From positions 62,001-126,000 of the forward strand of contig JAKQIY010000044.1 in NCBI GenBank assembly GCA_029561455.1: 64,000 bases of DNA, read 5' to 3'. Both the position numbers and the translations under genes were made by a program. Below are positions 55,352-64,000 of the stretch, piece by piece. The stretch comes from a bacterium (GTDB lineage: Bacteria > Zhuqueibacterota > Zhuqueibacteria > Residuimicrobiales > Krinioviventaceae). Every line of letters starts with the position of its first letter. Positions within the stretch are counted from its first letter, which is position 1. The notes beneath the pieces were generated by a model. The model did no database searches and was not told the origin of the DNA. It worked only from the letters and a program-made list of their open reading frames with translations.

Positions 55352-56470
55352 ATGAAAAGCAAAACCTTTCTATTAAGTCTGTGTTTGTTGCTGCTGGCAG
55401 CAGCCGGGCAAACCTTTGCCCAGTTACTGGCTGCGCCGCAAGTCGATGCAGAGCGGCGGGTAACCTTTAAAATTCAAGCGCCGGATGCAAAGGATGTGCG
55501 CGTCATTAATTTGAGCGATTCCGCAGCGATGGGCGCTAAAGAATATGTGCTGGTCAAAGGCGCTGATGGCGTGTGGAGCGGCGTTACCAATCCCTGCCGC
55601 CCTGGTTTTCATTACTATGAGTTGAGTATCGACGGCTTTCGTTGCTCCGATCCCGCCAGTCAGGCTTATTTTGGCTGGGGCAAATGGTGCAGCGGCCTGG
55701 AAGTGCCAGGTGAGGGACTGGATTTTTACCGGGCGCAGAATACGCCACGCGGGGAGGTGCGTTTTCACTGGTACTTTTCAAAAACTACGGGCGCGCTACG
55801 TAAATGCCTGATCTATACACCGCCTGATTATGACAAGAATTTAACAACCCGCTACCCGGTATTATACCTGCAACATGGCGCCGGTGAAAGCGAACTGGGT
55901 TGGACCATGCAGGGCAAGGTGAATGTCATCCTGGATAATCTCATTGCCGCCGGTAAAGCCAAGCCTATGCTGATCGTTATGGATAACGGCTATGCCGCAA
56001 AAGCGGGAGCGGAGAATCCGCACCGGCCGCGGGGTGAAGATAATGCTTTTGCCGATCTGGTCGTTAAAGAGTTGGTGCCGATGATCGATGCAAATTATCG
56101 CACATTGAATGACCGGAACAACCGGGCTATTGCCGGCTTGTCGATGGGCGCAGGACAGGCGTTGAATATCGGCCTCAGTAATCCGGATTTGTTCGCATCA
56201 GTCGGGGCATTCAGCGGCGGGTTGTGGCGGTTCGATATCAACACCTCGTTTAATGGTCTATTCAAGGATGCAGCCAAATTCAATGAAACCTACCGCCTGT
56301 TCTGGTTCGGCTGCGGCGACCTGGACGGCGGTTTTGCCGGCATGCAGACTTTTCATAATGCCCTGGAAAAGCAAGGCATAAAACACATCTGGTTCCCGGG
56401 GCCCGGTTCGCATGAATGGCAGGTGTGGCGGCAGCATATATATGAATTTGCCCAGGTTTTATTCAGGTAA
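55352..56470 (+). CDS. Secreted esterase, CE1/feruloyl-esterase-like
   Basis: The ATG at 55352 follows CAGGAG; 372 residues. Signal peptide (~1-23), N-terminal E-set/CBM48-like domain (~25-115) and an esterase D/CE1-type alpha/beta-hydrolase domain. The nucleophile is Ser264 in GLSMGAGQA, with HGAGES (~175) near the oxyanion hole, Asp323 or Asp325 in CGDLD and His354 in GSHEWQVW. Family members release feruloyl or acetyl groups from plant xylans. It has no sorting domain, so it is probably periplasmic or freely secreted. A terminator follows. Confidence 0.9.
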   Translation: MKSKTFLLSLCLLLLAAAGQTFAQLLAAPQVDAERRVTFKIQAPDAKDVRVINLSDSAAMGAKEYVLVKGADGVWSGVTNPCRPGFHYYELSIDGFRCSDPASQAYFGWGKWCSGLEVPGEGLDFYRAQNTPRGEVRFHWYFSKTTGALRKCLIYTPPDYDKNLTTRYPVLYLQHGAGESELGWTMQGKVNVILDNLIAAGKAKPMLIVMDNGYAAKAGAENPHRPRGEDNAFADLVVKELVPMIDANYRTLNDRNNRAIAGLSMGAGQALNIGLSNPDLFASVGAFSGGLWRFDINTSFNGLFKDAAKFNETYRLFWFGCGDLDGGFAGMQTFHNALEKQGIKHIWFPGPGSHEWQVWRQHIYEFAQVLFR

Positions 56471-56853
56471 TATATTGACACTAGAATAATTTACCGCAAA
56501 AAAATTATCGGACCAATACTGCGATTTAAAATTTTTGATGTAGAAACCGGTATGGATATAAAATTCGTACCGGTTTTTTATTTCATTTAAAATTGGAATA
56601 TATGCGAAAATCGTGAAAATCTTTTACTTGAGAGACTTAACTGGATTAAAATATGAATAAGTAATTGTTATAACTTTTGTATGCAATAAGAATATGTTTA
56701 TAAACCGCCGAAGCATGGAAAAAATGTTGAGCCTGGTTATTGTAATGCCGGCAGGGAGTAAAGATTTTAATAAAAGATGAGTAGTTAACCTTCAGGGCAC
56801 ACTGGCGCTTTCCTGGATGGAATTGAACAGAAGAACACTTCCGGAGTATATTA
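56471..56853. other. Intergenic region between esterase and sensor kinase
   Basis: Contains the esterase terminator (56544-56580) and ~270 AT-rich bases before the kinase gene. No gene or clear promoter seen. Confidence 0.6.
56544..56580 (+). terminator. Rho-independent terminator after the esterase
   Basis: AAACCGGTA / TACCGGTTT stem (9 bp, perfect) with a 15-base loop, followed by further T. It lies 73 bases after the stop codon. Confidence 0.8.
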
Positions 56854-59800
56854 ATGGGTAATGAAAAATTACCGGAAAAAGACCAAGTTGTTGAATTGGA
56901 AACACTACGCAAACGAGTTTTCGAACTCGAAGCAGCGGATAAAGTACATAAAAAGAGGGAGCAAGAACTTGTAACTGAGCGTGATCAGTTGCAAAAATAC
57001 CTTGATATTGCCGGGGTGATCATCATTTTTATAAACCGGGATGGGAATATTGAATTGATCAACCAAATGGGCTGTTCGATTCTGGGATATAGCTATGAAG
57101 AGTTACTCGGAAAAGACTGGTTCAGCAATTTTATTCCACCTCAACAGCAAACAAGTGTATTAGCGGTTTTTCATAAAATAATGAAAGGCGATATTCTACC
57201 TGTTGAGTATTATGAAAATTCTATTGTTAATAAACAGGGTGAGGAAAGAATAATAGCCTGGCATAACACGTTATTAAAAGACAGCGACGGCAATATTATC
57301 GGCACATTGAGCTCCGGTGAAGATATAACCGAAAAGAAATTAGCTGAAGATGCCTGGCGGGAAAGCGAAGCTAAATATCGCCGGCTGCATGAGACTATGG
57401 TAGATGCTTTTGTCAGCATTGACCTGAACGGTTATATCCGGGAATACAATCGTTCCTATCAACTCATGTTGGGTTATTCGGTCGATGAACTCTATAAATT
57501 GACCTATAATGATATAACGCCGGAAAAATGGCATGTTACGGAAAGCCAAATAATAAAAGATGAAATCATGCAGCGAGGGTATTCCAATGTTTATGAAAAG
57601 GAATACCGGCGCAAGGACGGAACGATTTTCCCGGTAGAAATACGTTCATTTCTGATCAGGGATCGAAATAGCAAACCAGCAGGAATTTGGGCAATTGTAC
57701 GGGATATCACTGAAAGAAAACACGCCGAGAATGAACGCAAGGCTTATATCCAGTTCCTGGAAAGCCTGGAAAAAATCGACCGTTCGCTGCATACAACCAC
57801 GAATTTGAACAATTTATTGCAAGATGTCCTTGATGTTGTGCTATCAATATTCAAGTGTGACCGTGCCTGGCTATTATTTCCCTGCGACCCCGCATCGCCA
57901 ACGTGGAGTATACCAATGGAACGATACACTGCAGAATATCCCAGCGTTATAGCAAATGGACAGGAAATGCCCATGCCCCCAGGTTTGGTGGGCCTGATTA
58001 AAATGGCATTAGCTTCCCCGACGCCGATTAAAGTAACTACTGACAGTTGCTCCCCGATTCTGGCAGCAGAAATGGCAAAACATCATATAGTTGCGCAGAT
58101 GGCAATGGTAATTTATCCGGCAGTTGGAAAACCCTGGTTATTTGGCCTCCATCAGTGTTCCGGACCCCGTAACTGGACTCACCAGGATGAACTGTTGTTC
58201 CAGGAGATTGGGAGACGTATCAGCAGTTCACTGACGATTTATCTCACATTCCGCAGTCTGCATGAAAGTGAAACGCGATTCCGCAGCGTTTTTGAATATT
58301 CCGCTGCCGGCATGATATTGCTAGATAAGTATCATTTTATTATGGAAACGAACCTGGCGGCTACACAAATACTTGGTTATACCCGTGAAGAATTAGTATC
58401 AAAGAGTATTCGTGATATAACTTATCCCGAGGATATTCAAAAAACAATGATTAATTTATCACGGTTGTGGTCGGGCGAAGTTAATAATTACACCCTGGTA
58501 AAGCGATACCTGGATAATAAAGGCCAAATTGTCTGGTGTGAGATTGTTGTTTCTTCGATCTATGATGCTGATGGCATAGTAATATATGCTATGGGTCAGC
58601 TCATGGATATTACGGAACGCAAAAAGGCGGAAGAAGAGATCAACCGGCTGGCACGGTTCCCGGGCGAGAATCCTTACCCGGTGATGAGGATCGACAAAAA
58701 CGGGATAATTTTATATGCAAACAATTCAAGCGTGCCCCTGTTAAGACACTGGAATTGTAAAGTTGGCTCCCGCCTGCCCGGCGAATTATGTCGGATTGTA
58801 AAAGAAATTGCCGGAACAAGTATCAGGAAGGATGTGGAGATAGACGCCGAAGGGCGCAAATATTCTTTAACATTTACACCAATTGCCAACGAGGATTATA
58901 CCAACATATATGGTCTCGACGTAACCCAGCGCAACCTGGCAATGGAAGCGCTCAGGGAAAGCGAACATTTGTTACTGCAATCGCAAAAGATAGCGCGCAT
59001 CGGGCATTATACCTTTGATGCAGTAAACGGCACCTGGACCAGTTCTGTTACCCTGGATGAAATTTTTGGCATCGATGAGAATTTTCCAAAAGAAACCGAG
59101 GGATGGGCAAACATATTACACCCGGATTACCGCGATGAGATGATCCACTACCTGGCAAACAAGGTAGTAAAGGAACATCATTATTTTGACCGGGAGTACA
59201 AGATCGTGCGGATCAATGACCGGCAGGAACGCTGGATGCATGGCCTGGGCCGGCTGGAGTTTAATGACAAGGGGGAAACGTTGAAAATGATCGGTACAAT
59301 ACAGGATATTACGGAACGTAAGCTGGCGGAATTGCAGGTGCAAAAAGACTTGCAGGAAAAAAATTTATTACTCAAAGAGATACACCACCGGGTTAAGAAT
59401 AATTTGCAGATAATATGCAGTTTGTTGACATTACAAGCCGCCAATATGAAGAATGAAGAAGCAAAAATAGCCAGCGAGATCAGTAAGAACCGAATTTATT
59501 CAATGGCCCTGGTGCATGAGCAATTATACCAATCCCATGATTTTTCCAGCATCCGCATTAAAAATTTTATTACTAACCTGGTGCGGGAGCTTGGCAATGT
59601 TTACCAGATACATCCCAGGATAAAAATAAACACCACAATTTCAGACATAACATTGGGAATAGACTATGCCATTCCCTGCGGATTGATATTGAATGAACTG
59701 ATCACAAATGCCATAAAACATGCTTTTCCCCGGAATCGCAAAGGATTGATAACCTTACGGTTTACCAGATACCGGAACAAGAATTATATCTTGAAGATCA

Positions 59801-59955
59801 GTGATAATGGAGTGGGTTTGCCGAAATCTTTAAATATGGCGGAAGCAGATTCACTTGGCCTGCGCATGGTCAGTCTTTTGGTTGAACAACTTGAAGGCGT
59901 TATTGAAACCCAGAATAAAGATGGCGTTTCAATTGTTATACGTTTTAAGGAATAA
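56854..59955 (+). CDS. Multi-PAS/GAF sensor histidine kinase
   Basis: The protein has 1033 residues, with no signal peptide or membrane segment, so it is cytosolic. A short coiled coil (~10-48) leads to PAS (~48-165), PAS (~175-290), a GAF-like domain (~305-465), PAS (~470-595), a further PAS-like region (~605-700) and PAS (~705-830); ITERK boundary motifs separate most of them. The phospho-acceptor region is HisKA_2-type (EIHHRVKNNLQII, His ~844) and the ATPase domain (~930-1033) has NELITNAIKHAF and DNGVGLP. It is paired with the response regulator five bases downstream. Input signal unknown. Confidence 0.92.
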   Translation: MGNEKLPEKDQVVELETLRKRVFELEAADKVHKKREQELVTERDQLQKYLDIAGVIIIFINRDGNIELINQMGCSILGYSYEELLGKDWFSNFIPPQQQTSVLAVFHKIMKGDILPVEYYENSIVNKQGEERIIAWHNTLLKDSDGNIIGTLSSGEDITEKKLAEDAWRESEAKYRRLHETMVDAFVSIDLNGYIREYNRSYQLMLGYSVDELYKLTYNDITPEKWHVTESQIIKDEIMQRGYSNVYEKEYRRKDGTIFPVEIRSFLIRDRNSKPAGIWAIVRDITERKHAENERKAYIQFLESLEKIDRSLHTTTNLNNLLQDVLDVVLSIFKCDRAWLLFPCDPASPTWSIPMERYTAEYPSVIANGQEMPMPPGLVGLIKMALASPTPIKVTTDSCSPILAAEMAKHHIVAQMAMVIYPAVGKPWLFGLHQCSGPRNWTHQDELLFQEIGRRISSSLTIYLTFRSLHESETRFRSVFEYSAAGMILLDKYHFIMETNLAATQILGYTREELVSKSIRDITYPEDIQKTMINLSRLWSGEVNNYTLVKRYLDNKGQIVWCEIVVSSIYDADGIVIYAMGQLMDITERKKAEEEINRLARFPGENPYPVMRIDKNGIILYANNSSVPLLRHWNCKVGSRLPGELCRIVKEIAGTSIRKDVEIDAEGRKYSLTFTPIANEDYTNIYGLDVTQRNLAMEALRESEHLLLQSQKIARIGHYTFDAVNGTWTSSVTLDEIFGIDENFPKETEGWANILHPDYRDEMIHYLANKVVKEHHYFDREYKIVRINDRQERWMHGLGRLEFNDKGETLKMIGTIQDITERKLAELQVQKDLQEKNLLLKEIHHRVKNNLQIICSLLTLQAANMKNEEAKIASEISKNRIYSMALVHEQLYQSHDFSSIRIKNFITNLVRELGNVYQIHPRIKINTTISDITLGIDYAIPCGLILNELITNAIKHAFPRNRKGLITLRFTRYRNKNYILKISDNGVGLPKSLNMAEADSLGLRMVSLLVEQLEGVIETQNKDGVSIVIRFKE

Positions 59956-59959
59956 AGAT

Positions 59960-60331
59960 ATGAATCCAATAAAAATATTAATAGTAGAAGATGAGTTTCT
60001 GGTTGCCAGTGAATTGCGTATTATCTTGCAGTCACAGGGGTTCAGGACAATTTATGTAGCTGCGACCGGTGAGAAGGCAATAGACATCGCATTCAGCAGT
60101 CAACCGGATGTTGTATTGATGGATATTATATTAAAAGGGGATATCGACGGGATAGAAACCGCTAACCGGATACGCAGCAAGCTGGATATACCAATTATTT
60201 ATATTTCCGGCAACAGTAACATGAAATGCGATGAGCGCCTGTTGGCCAGTCAGCCGTTTGCATTTCTGGAAAAGCCGGTGCCAGACAGCAGGTTACACAA
60301 AGTGTTGGTGCAGGCCGTAGGGCCGTTGTGA
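59960..60331 (+). CDS. Stand-alone response regulator
   Basis: The ATG at 59960 is chosen because an AAGGA site overlaps the end of the kinase gene; 123 residues. A single receiver domain: acidic pair Glu10-Asp11, phosphoacceptor Asp55 in VVLMDIILKG, switch Ser in YISGN and Lys in FLEKP. There is no output domain, so it signals by protein contact or phosphotransfer. It is translated together with the HisKA_2 kinase. Confidence 0.92.
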   Translation: MNPIKILIVEDEFLVASELRIILQSQGFRTIYVAATGEKAIDIAFSSQPDVVLMDIILKGDIDGIETANRIRSKLDIPIIYISGNSNMKCDERLLASQPFAFLEKPVPDSRLHKVLVQAVGPL

Positions 60332-60675
60332 AGAAATGTGGTAAAATGGTTCCAGACAATATTATTACTGCACAGTAATTCCAGCTTTTTTGACTACCGG
60401 AGAATCCTGCCGTATTTTTGTTTAACTCGTTTCTAACTTGAATAAACCAGTGGCGCGAGAGTATTTTCAATTGAAAGTTATTACTCGTCGTGGTCCACTA
60501 TTATGCTTGTTTGGGTTCATTATTACCATGTTTATTGAGTAGAACAGCTAACCAAGTCATGATTCCGGTTACGTATACCTGTTTTATACCTGCTTTGGCG
60601 CCGGTTGAGATATAGTTACTAGAATAAATACTTTGCTAATCGATAGATAAGGCCGTGTTTATTAACAGGCAGCCC
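60332..60675. other. Intergenic region between convergent genes
   Basis: No gene was seen. No clear terminator hairpin with T run was found for either gene. Confidence 0.5.
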
Positions 60676-60903
60676 CTAGATTTTAACAGCGGCTGCCAGT
60701 ATTTGTTTTGCCCGGTCGACCATATTGGGATACAAATCGGCGGGAACGGCCGGTTTGCCGAGTTTTTTAAAAACCATATGTCTTGCGCACTGGCTGCTAT
60801 CACCCTGGCAATAAGTTCTTTTGTAAATAGCGCCTAGTCCCTGGTTATCTTTCATCTTGTCGTTAAAGAACGGACACCCTGCAAGGCATTCACAATCTGC
60901 CAT
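60676..60903 (-). CDS. Small cysteine-rich protein
   Basis: This 75-residue protein resembles a recurring family of small Cys-rich proteins in anaerobes (CECLAGCPFFNDKM at the N-terminus, then TYCQGDSSQCARHMVF and a conserved LGKPAVPADLYPN tail). Five Cys (4, 6, 10, ~32, ~39) suggest a metal or Fe-S site. A perfect AGGAGGT ribosome-binding site supports translation. The function is unknown; it is convergent with the two-component genes. Confidence 0.8.
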   Translation of the reverse strand: MADCECLAGCPFFNDKMKDNQGLGAIYKRTYCQGDSSQCARHMVFKKLGKPAVPADLYPNMVDRAKQILAAAVKI

Positions 60904-61260
60904 TGGTAACCTCCTTTAGAATACATGTTTTCCAGATAAAAGTTCAAGCCCTATTGAAATATAATAACAATAAATATCCCGGTCCTGATTCCAAATTGGC
61001 AATTTTTTTTACAATTTATAGGAAAAGATTCTACGTCACATTGTTCCCCGGAATGACAAGTAAAAAGGGGGATACTGTGGGGGCATTCGGTCTGGGTATT
61101 GGGTATGATTGTGGACGGTATGGACAATGTGGTCTGTAGTTTGAAATGATTGCCTGATTTGAGGAACGGCAACAGAGTCTTCGTGAGCGGGTTCCATCGC
61201 TAACCGGAGCTTGTGAACGATTAAATTGTGGGGCAACCGCGAGGGTTGCCCCGGTTTTTA
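60904..61260. other. Intergenic region
   Basis: It contains a hairpin (GGGGCAACC arms, 61231-61253) directly downstream of the minus-strand PQQ gene and a fragment with GGAATGACAAGT (61049-61060) related to the GTCATTCCGAG elements. No gene seen. Confidence 0.55.
61231..61253 (-). terminator. GGGGCAACC hairpin downstream of the PQQ gene
   Basis: GGGGCAACC / GGTTGCCCC arms (9 bp) with a five-base loop, eight bases beyond the stop codon of the minus-strand gene. The same hairpin occurs at 62940-62964 and 63307-63329. Likely a transcript end, though no T run follows. Confidence 0.6.
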
Positions 61261-62712
61261 TTATTTTACAAGCGTCATGCGTTTGGTTGCGGAATAGCCT
61301 TTGTCCGTGCTGAATTTGCACAAGTACACGCCGCTGCCAACCGGTGCGCCGCTGTTGTTACGTCCGTCCCAGGTGAGGCGGTGTTGGCCGCCGGGGCGCG
61401 ATTCGTGCAGCAGGGCGCGCACGGTGCGACCGGAAATATCATAGATCACAATATCAACCACGGCCCGTTCCGGCAGTTCGAATTCTATGGTGGTGGCAGG
61501 ATTGAAGGGGTTGGGGTAGGTGGCCCATTGTACGTATAATTGTGGTTGTTGCGGTTCATTTTCTTGAACAGCGGTTTCATCATTGGCAAAAACAATGGTG
61601 CTTGTGGATGTACCGGCAAATAATTTATTATTAGCAACAATCGGCTGCCCAAAAAAATGATAAGAACTATTAAAAAATAGTTCGGCGCCGGTGTGCAGAT
61701 CAAACCCCCATAACTCGGCATCGGAAAATGCCACAACATAGACAACATTGTTGGCAATAACAGGTCCATAGGCCCCTTCCTTGGAGAAGGTATGCTTCCA
61801 TAGCAAAGAGCCATCGGTTATATTAAGAGTATATAATTCGCCTAATCCACCGCTGTTAGCCCAAATAGTAAAACAAACATAATCATTACATACAGCGGCT
61901 CCACCTTCTATAAGAGATGGCAAAAAACCTCCGGCTACCCGGTAACCCCATTCAATATTCCCGGTTGTCTTGTCACGTGCTACCAGGGAATCGTTAGACA
62001 TAGTGTAAACTCTATTTTCAGTGACCATTAAAGTTGTATAGTTCTCTTGAATATTTTCATGTTCCCATTTTTTAATACCGGTCAATTTATTAAAAGCCAC
62101 AACTTTAAAATCACCAGCCAGATAACAACAACTGTCGTCCACCGCCGGAGTAACAAAAGCTTGAGACGGGTAGCTCCAAATTGTTGATCCATCGGCAATA
62201 TTCAGACAATAGAGACTGTCTACAACCAGGTAAAGCCTGTCATCATCAATAATAACATTACGGGCATATAAACTTCCTATGGCTTTGAACCATTTAATGT
62301 TACCGTTCGTGCGATCCAGGGCATACAAACCGGTTCCGCCCTGGCCCCCGGCAAAGACCATCGAGTCATTTTGCGCACCGGCAAAACTGACGCTTCCCAC
62401 TGTCCCGGGAACAGGAAAAGTCCACAGTGTATCGCCAGTTACATCATTCCAGGCAACAAACAGATTGGGTTCATGTTCGATACTAACCATTAATGTGTTA
62501 TTATACCAGGTTGGCAATTCATTATATTCTGCAGCGACTCCGATATATTGAGCCACTTGCTTTAATGGGGGATGTAAAATGTTTTCATCTGCGGCCCATG
62601 AAGTGCGTTCACGACAGGAGTTAAGCATCGGCCATTGCTGCTGGCTGATTAAAGGTGCAAATGAAGCAACGACAAAAATTAAAATGATAATTACTATGAA
62701 TTGGTTTTTCAT
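61261..62712 (-). CDS. Secreted PQQ-type beta-propeller protein with sorting domain
   Basis: The protein has 483 residues: signal peptide (~1-22), about eight PQQ-like propeller blades (~40-390; each ends with a W motif, for example GDTLWTF, GNIKWFK, GSTIWSY, GNIEWGY, GSLLWKH) and a FlgD-like sorting domain (YPNPFNPATTIEF, ~400-483). There is no quinone-enzyme active site, so it is a structural or binding propeller. It is the intact paralogue of the pseudogene at 50208-51658. Upstream GGAGGG is present. Its last ~250 bases plus the hairpin behind the gene match 63307-63590. Confidence 0.9.
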   Translation of the reverse strand: MKNQFIVIIILIFVVASFAPLISQQQWPMLNSCRERTSWAADENILHPPLKQVAQYIGVAAEYNELPTWYNNTLMVSIEHEPNLFVAWNDVTGDTLWTFPVPGTVGSVSFAGAQNDSMVFAGGQGGTGLYALDRTNGNIKWFKAIGSLYARNVIIDDDRLYLVVDSLYCLNIADGSTIWSYPSQAFVTPAVDDSCCYLAGDFKVVAFNKLTGIKKWEHENIQENYTTLMVTENRVYTMSNDSLVARDKTTGNIEWGYRVAGGFLPSLIEGGAAVCNDYVCFTIWANSGGLGELYTLNITDGSLLWKHTFSKEGAYGPVIANNVVYVVAFSDAELWGFDLHTGAELFFNSSYHFFGQPIVANNKLFAGTSTSTIVFANDETAVQENEPQQPQLYVQWATYPNPFNPATTIEFELPERAVVDIVIYDISGRTVRALLHESRPGGQHRLTWDGRNNSGAPVGSGVYLCKFSTDKGYSATKRMTLVK

Positions 62713-62939
62713 ATTCCCTCCGCCAGGTTAGTATGAAATTGTATGATAAATAATTGTAATTTTTTAAATTATTGGGCGTATTTGAAGATTGGCAGAACAG
62801 AATGTATTGCCTGGTTCCCTGATGTACTATTACGCCCGGGATTAATCATTTCTAAAACAAAAAGGTATATTACTACATTTCAAAAAAATGTTACCTGGTA
62901 GTTGATAATAGCATAATTAAAGTTGGGAGGAGGAAAATT

Positions 62940-62964
62940 GGGGGCAACCGCGAGGGTTGCCCCT
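62940..62964. repeat. GGGGCAACC hairpin, free-standing copy
   Basis: The same arms as at 61231 and 63307, but here not next to a stop codon. It suggests a mobile or relic element rather than a simple terminator. Confidence 0.7.
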
Positions 62965-63169
62965 TCCGGTTGGGTATAACCCCGGCGCTATCTTTTGTTT
63001 GTTGTTTCGCCACTAACGTGGCTTGTTTTGAGGTTGATGATTTTCTAGAAACATTTCGACCCTAACGGGGCTTTTTTCTCACTGGATTGTATTTAAATGT
63101 AGGCAGCATGAAATTTAAAATCCATTGAAAAGTTTATTATATTTTAATCTGTATATACAAGCCATAATT

Positions 63170-63252
63170 GTTATGCCGGAGAGTGAAGTGACGAGGAATC
63201 TTGAATAGCTGATATTTTGAAAAATAAGATTTCTCGATTTGCTCGAAATGAC
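63170..63252. repeat. GTCATTCCGAG-type inverted-repeat element
   Basis: A diverged second copy of the element at 35383-35466, with matching ends and similar length. Confidence 0.7.
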
Positions 63253-63306
63253 AAGTTTGTGGTGGGTGTTTTTTGTATAACCCTGGTGCGATCATGTAGA
63301 ATTACA

Positions 63307-63329
63307 GGGCAACCGCGAGGGTTGCCCCG
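63307..63329 (-). terminator. GGGCAACC hairpin at the end of the FG-GAP gene
   Basis: Eight bases beyond the stop codon of the minus-strand partial gene, in the same position as the hairpin at 61231. Confidence 0.55.
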
Positions 63330-63336
63330 GCTGTTA

Positions 63337-64000
63337 TTATTTTACCAGCGTCATGCGTTTGGTTGCGGAATAGCCTTTGTCCGTGCTAAAGCGGCACAGG
63401 TACACGCCGCTGCCGACCGGCGCGCCGCTGTCGTTGCGGCCGTCCCAGGTGAGGCGGTGTTGACCGCCGGGGCGCGATTCGTGCAGCAGGATGCGCACAG
63501 TGCGGCCGGAAATATCATAGATCACAATATCAACCGCGGCCCGTTCTAGCAGTTCGAATTCTATGGTGGTAGCGGGATTGAAGGGATTGGGGTAGTTGTT
63601 TTGCAATTGAGTCCGGTTTGGAAAGGACATAGTGTTGGTTGCCGGTTCGTTTATGTCAAGCTTACGGTTACCAAAGTAGAGATAGGTCGCGCCATTATAC
63701 GTATTACCAGAATTGGGAGCGCCAACAATAAAATCGCTTGTTCCATCGCCATTCACATCGCCGGCAGCGGTAACGCAAATACCATATTCATCTCCGGATG
63801 ATTCACCCCTTAATTTTTTGTCAACTATATCATCCATGCTCGCGCCCCCCAGGTGGATATTTATGTAACTTGAAGGGTCAAAATCAAAAAGGTAGCCAAT
63901 TGCTATATCGGTATAACCATCGTCATTTATATCGCCGACACTACTTATTGAAGAGTTGAAATAATCATCTGTTACAGGTAAATTATTATTTTTATTATTT
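63337..64000 (-). CDS. FG-GAP protein with sorting domain, 5' end outside window
   Basis: The frame stays open to the right edge, so the apparent ATG at 63837 is internal. The visible 221 residues contain two FG-GAP repeats (GDINDDGYTDIAIG, then GDVNGDGTSDFIVG), a linker and the sorting domain (NYPNPFNPATTIEF). It resembles the end of the 51902 protein. The last ~250 bases are nearly the same as those of the PQQ gene at 61261. Confidence 0.85.
   Translation of the reverse strand, partial: NNKNNNLPVTDDYFNSSISSVGDINDDGYTDIAIGYLFDFDPSSYINIHLGGASMDDIVDKKLRGESSGDEYGICVTAAGDVNGDGTSDFIVGAPNSGNTYNGATYLYFGNRKLDINEPATNTMSFPNRTQLQNNYPNPFNPATTIEFELLERAAVDIVIYDISGRTVRILLHESRPGGQHRLTWDGRNDSGAPVGSGVYLCRFSTDKGYSATKRMTLVK

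Larger units (their letters stand above)
62713..63336. other. Intergenic region with repeats
   Basis: A 624-base spacer with no gene: a GGGGCAACC hairpin (62940-62964), a GCCAC / GTGGC palindrome (63008-63021), a full GTCATTCCGAG-type element (63170-63252) and a hairpin (63307-63329) at the end of the next gene. Confidence 0.7.

Noticed and set aside
61261-62712. PQQ-dependent dehydrogenase
   Set aside because: Only the propeller blades are present; no cofactor or active-site motifs, and the length is too short.

Overview
The window comes from a Gram-negative bacterium of the broad FCB group, probably one of its less-cultured phyla (KSB1-, Calditrichota-, Cloacimonadota- or Ignavibacteria-like). 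The reasons are a large number of secreted proteins ending in a FlgD-like C-terminal sorting domain (YPNPFNP signature) of the type IX secretion kind, FG-GAP/UnbV proteins, and an apolipoprotein N-acyltransferase, which implies an outer membrane. The exact phylum cannot be fixed from this sequence. No tRNA, rRNA or CRISPR array was seen.

0-23 kb: seven plus-strand genes for very large secreted, multidomain proteins: a 5'-truncated DUF4038/collagen-binding-like hydrolase end with PKD domains, two FG-GAP/UnbV proteins (one carrying an SGNH hydrolase), a beta-propeller-like protein, a 229-residue minimal protein, and two proteins with InlB-type repeats (16 and 4 units). They share two modules I cannot name: a roughly 75-residue unit ending GYPYYVNV, always in tandem pairs, and a roughly 95-residue unit beginning PH-x-VYG. 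Genes at 3160-15833 and 16168-22967 look like two transcription units, each closed by a hairpin terminator.

23-43 kb: mostly single housekeeping or accessory genes. These are a DUF3307 membrane protein, a secreted GH13 amylase-like enzyme, an unknown coupled gene pair, a class I isoprenoid-synthase-like protein, an alpha/beta-hydrolase - Lnt - sorting-domain protein operon, a multi-cluster ferredoxin, a ZIP transporter, RmuC, a Fic protein and two unknown exported proteins. The intergenic regions are filled with short perfect palindromes and dispersed repeats, most densely at 24.17-24.88 kb.

43.9-48.9 kb: a compact phage-derived island: S24/LexA-type repressor, divergent YqaJ exonuclease, small protein, small and large terminase, small protein, terminator, GH24 lysozyme. 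There are no capsid, portal, tail or integrase genes.

49-55.2 kb: a REP-associated tyrosine transposase (RAYT, HUH family) surrounded by five copies of one palindromic repeat with 18-21 nt satellite units. One of these copies sits inside the transposase reading frame and is translated in frame.

50-64 kb: further secreted sorting-domain proteins: a frameshifted PQQ-propeller pseudogene and its intact paralogue, a 14-repeat FG-GAP protein, and a partial FG-GAP gene at the right edge. Their 3' ends are nearly the same at the DNA level, as if the sorting domain is exchanged as a cassette. Between them lie a secreted CE1-like esterase, a multi-PAS histidine kinase with its response regulator, and a small cysteine-rich protein.
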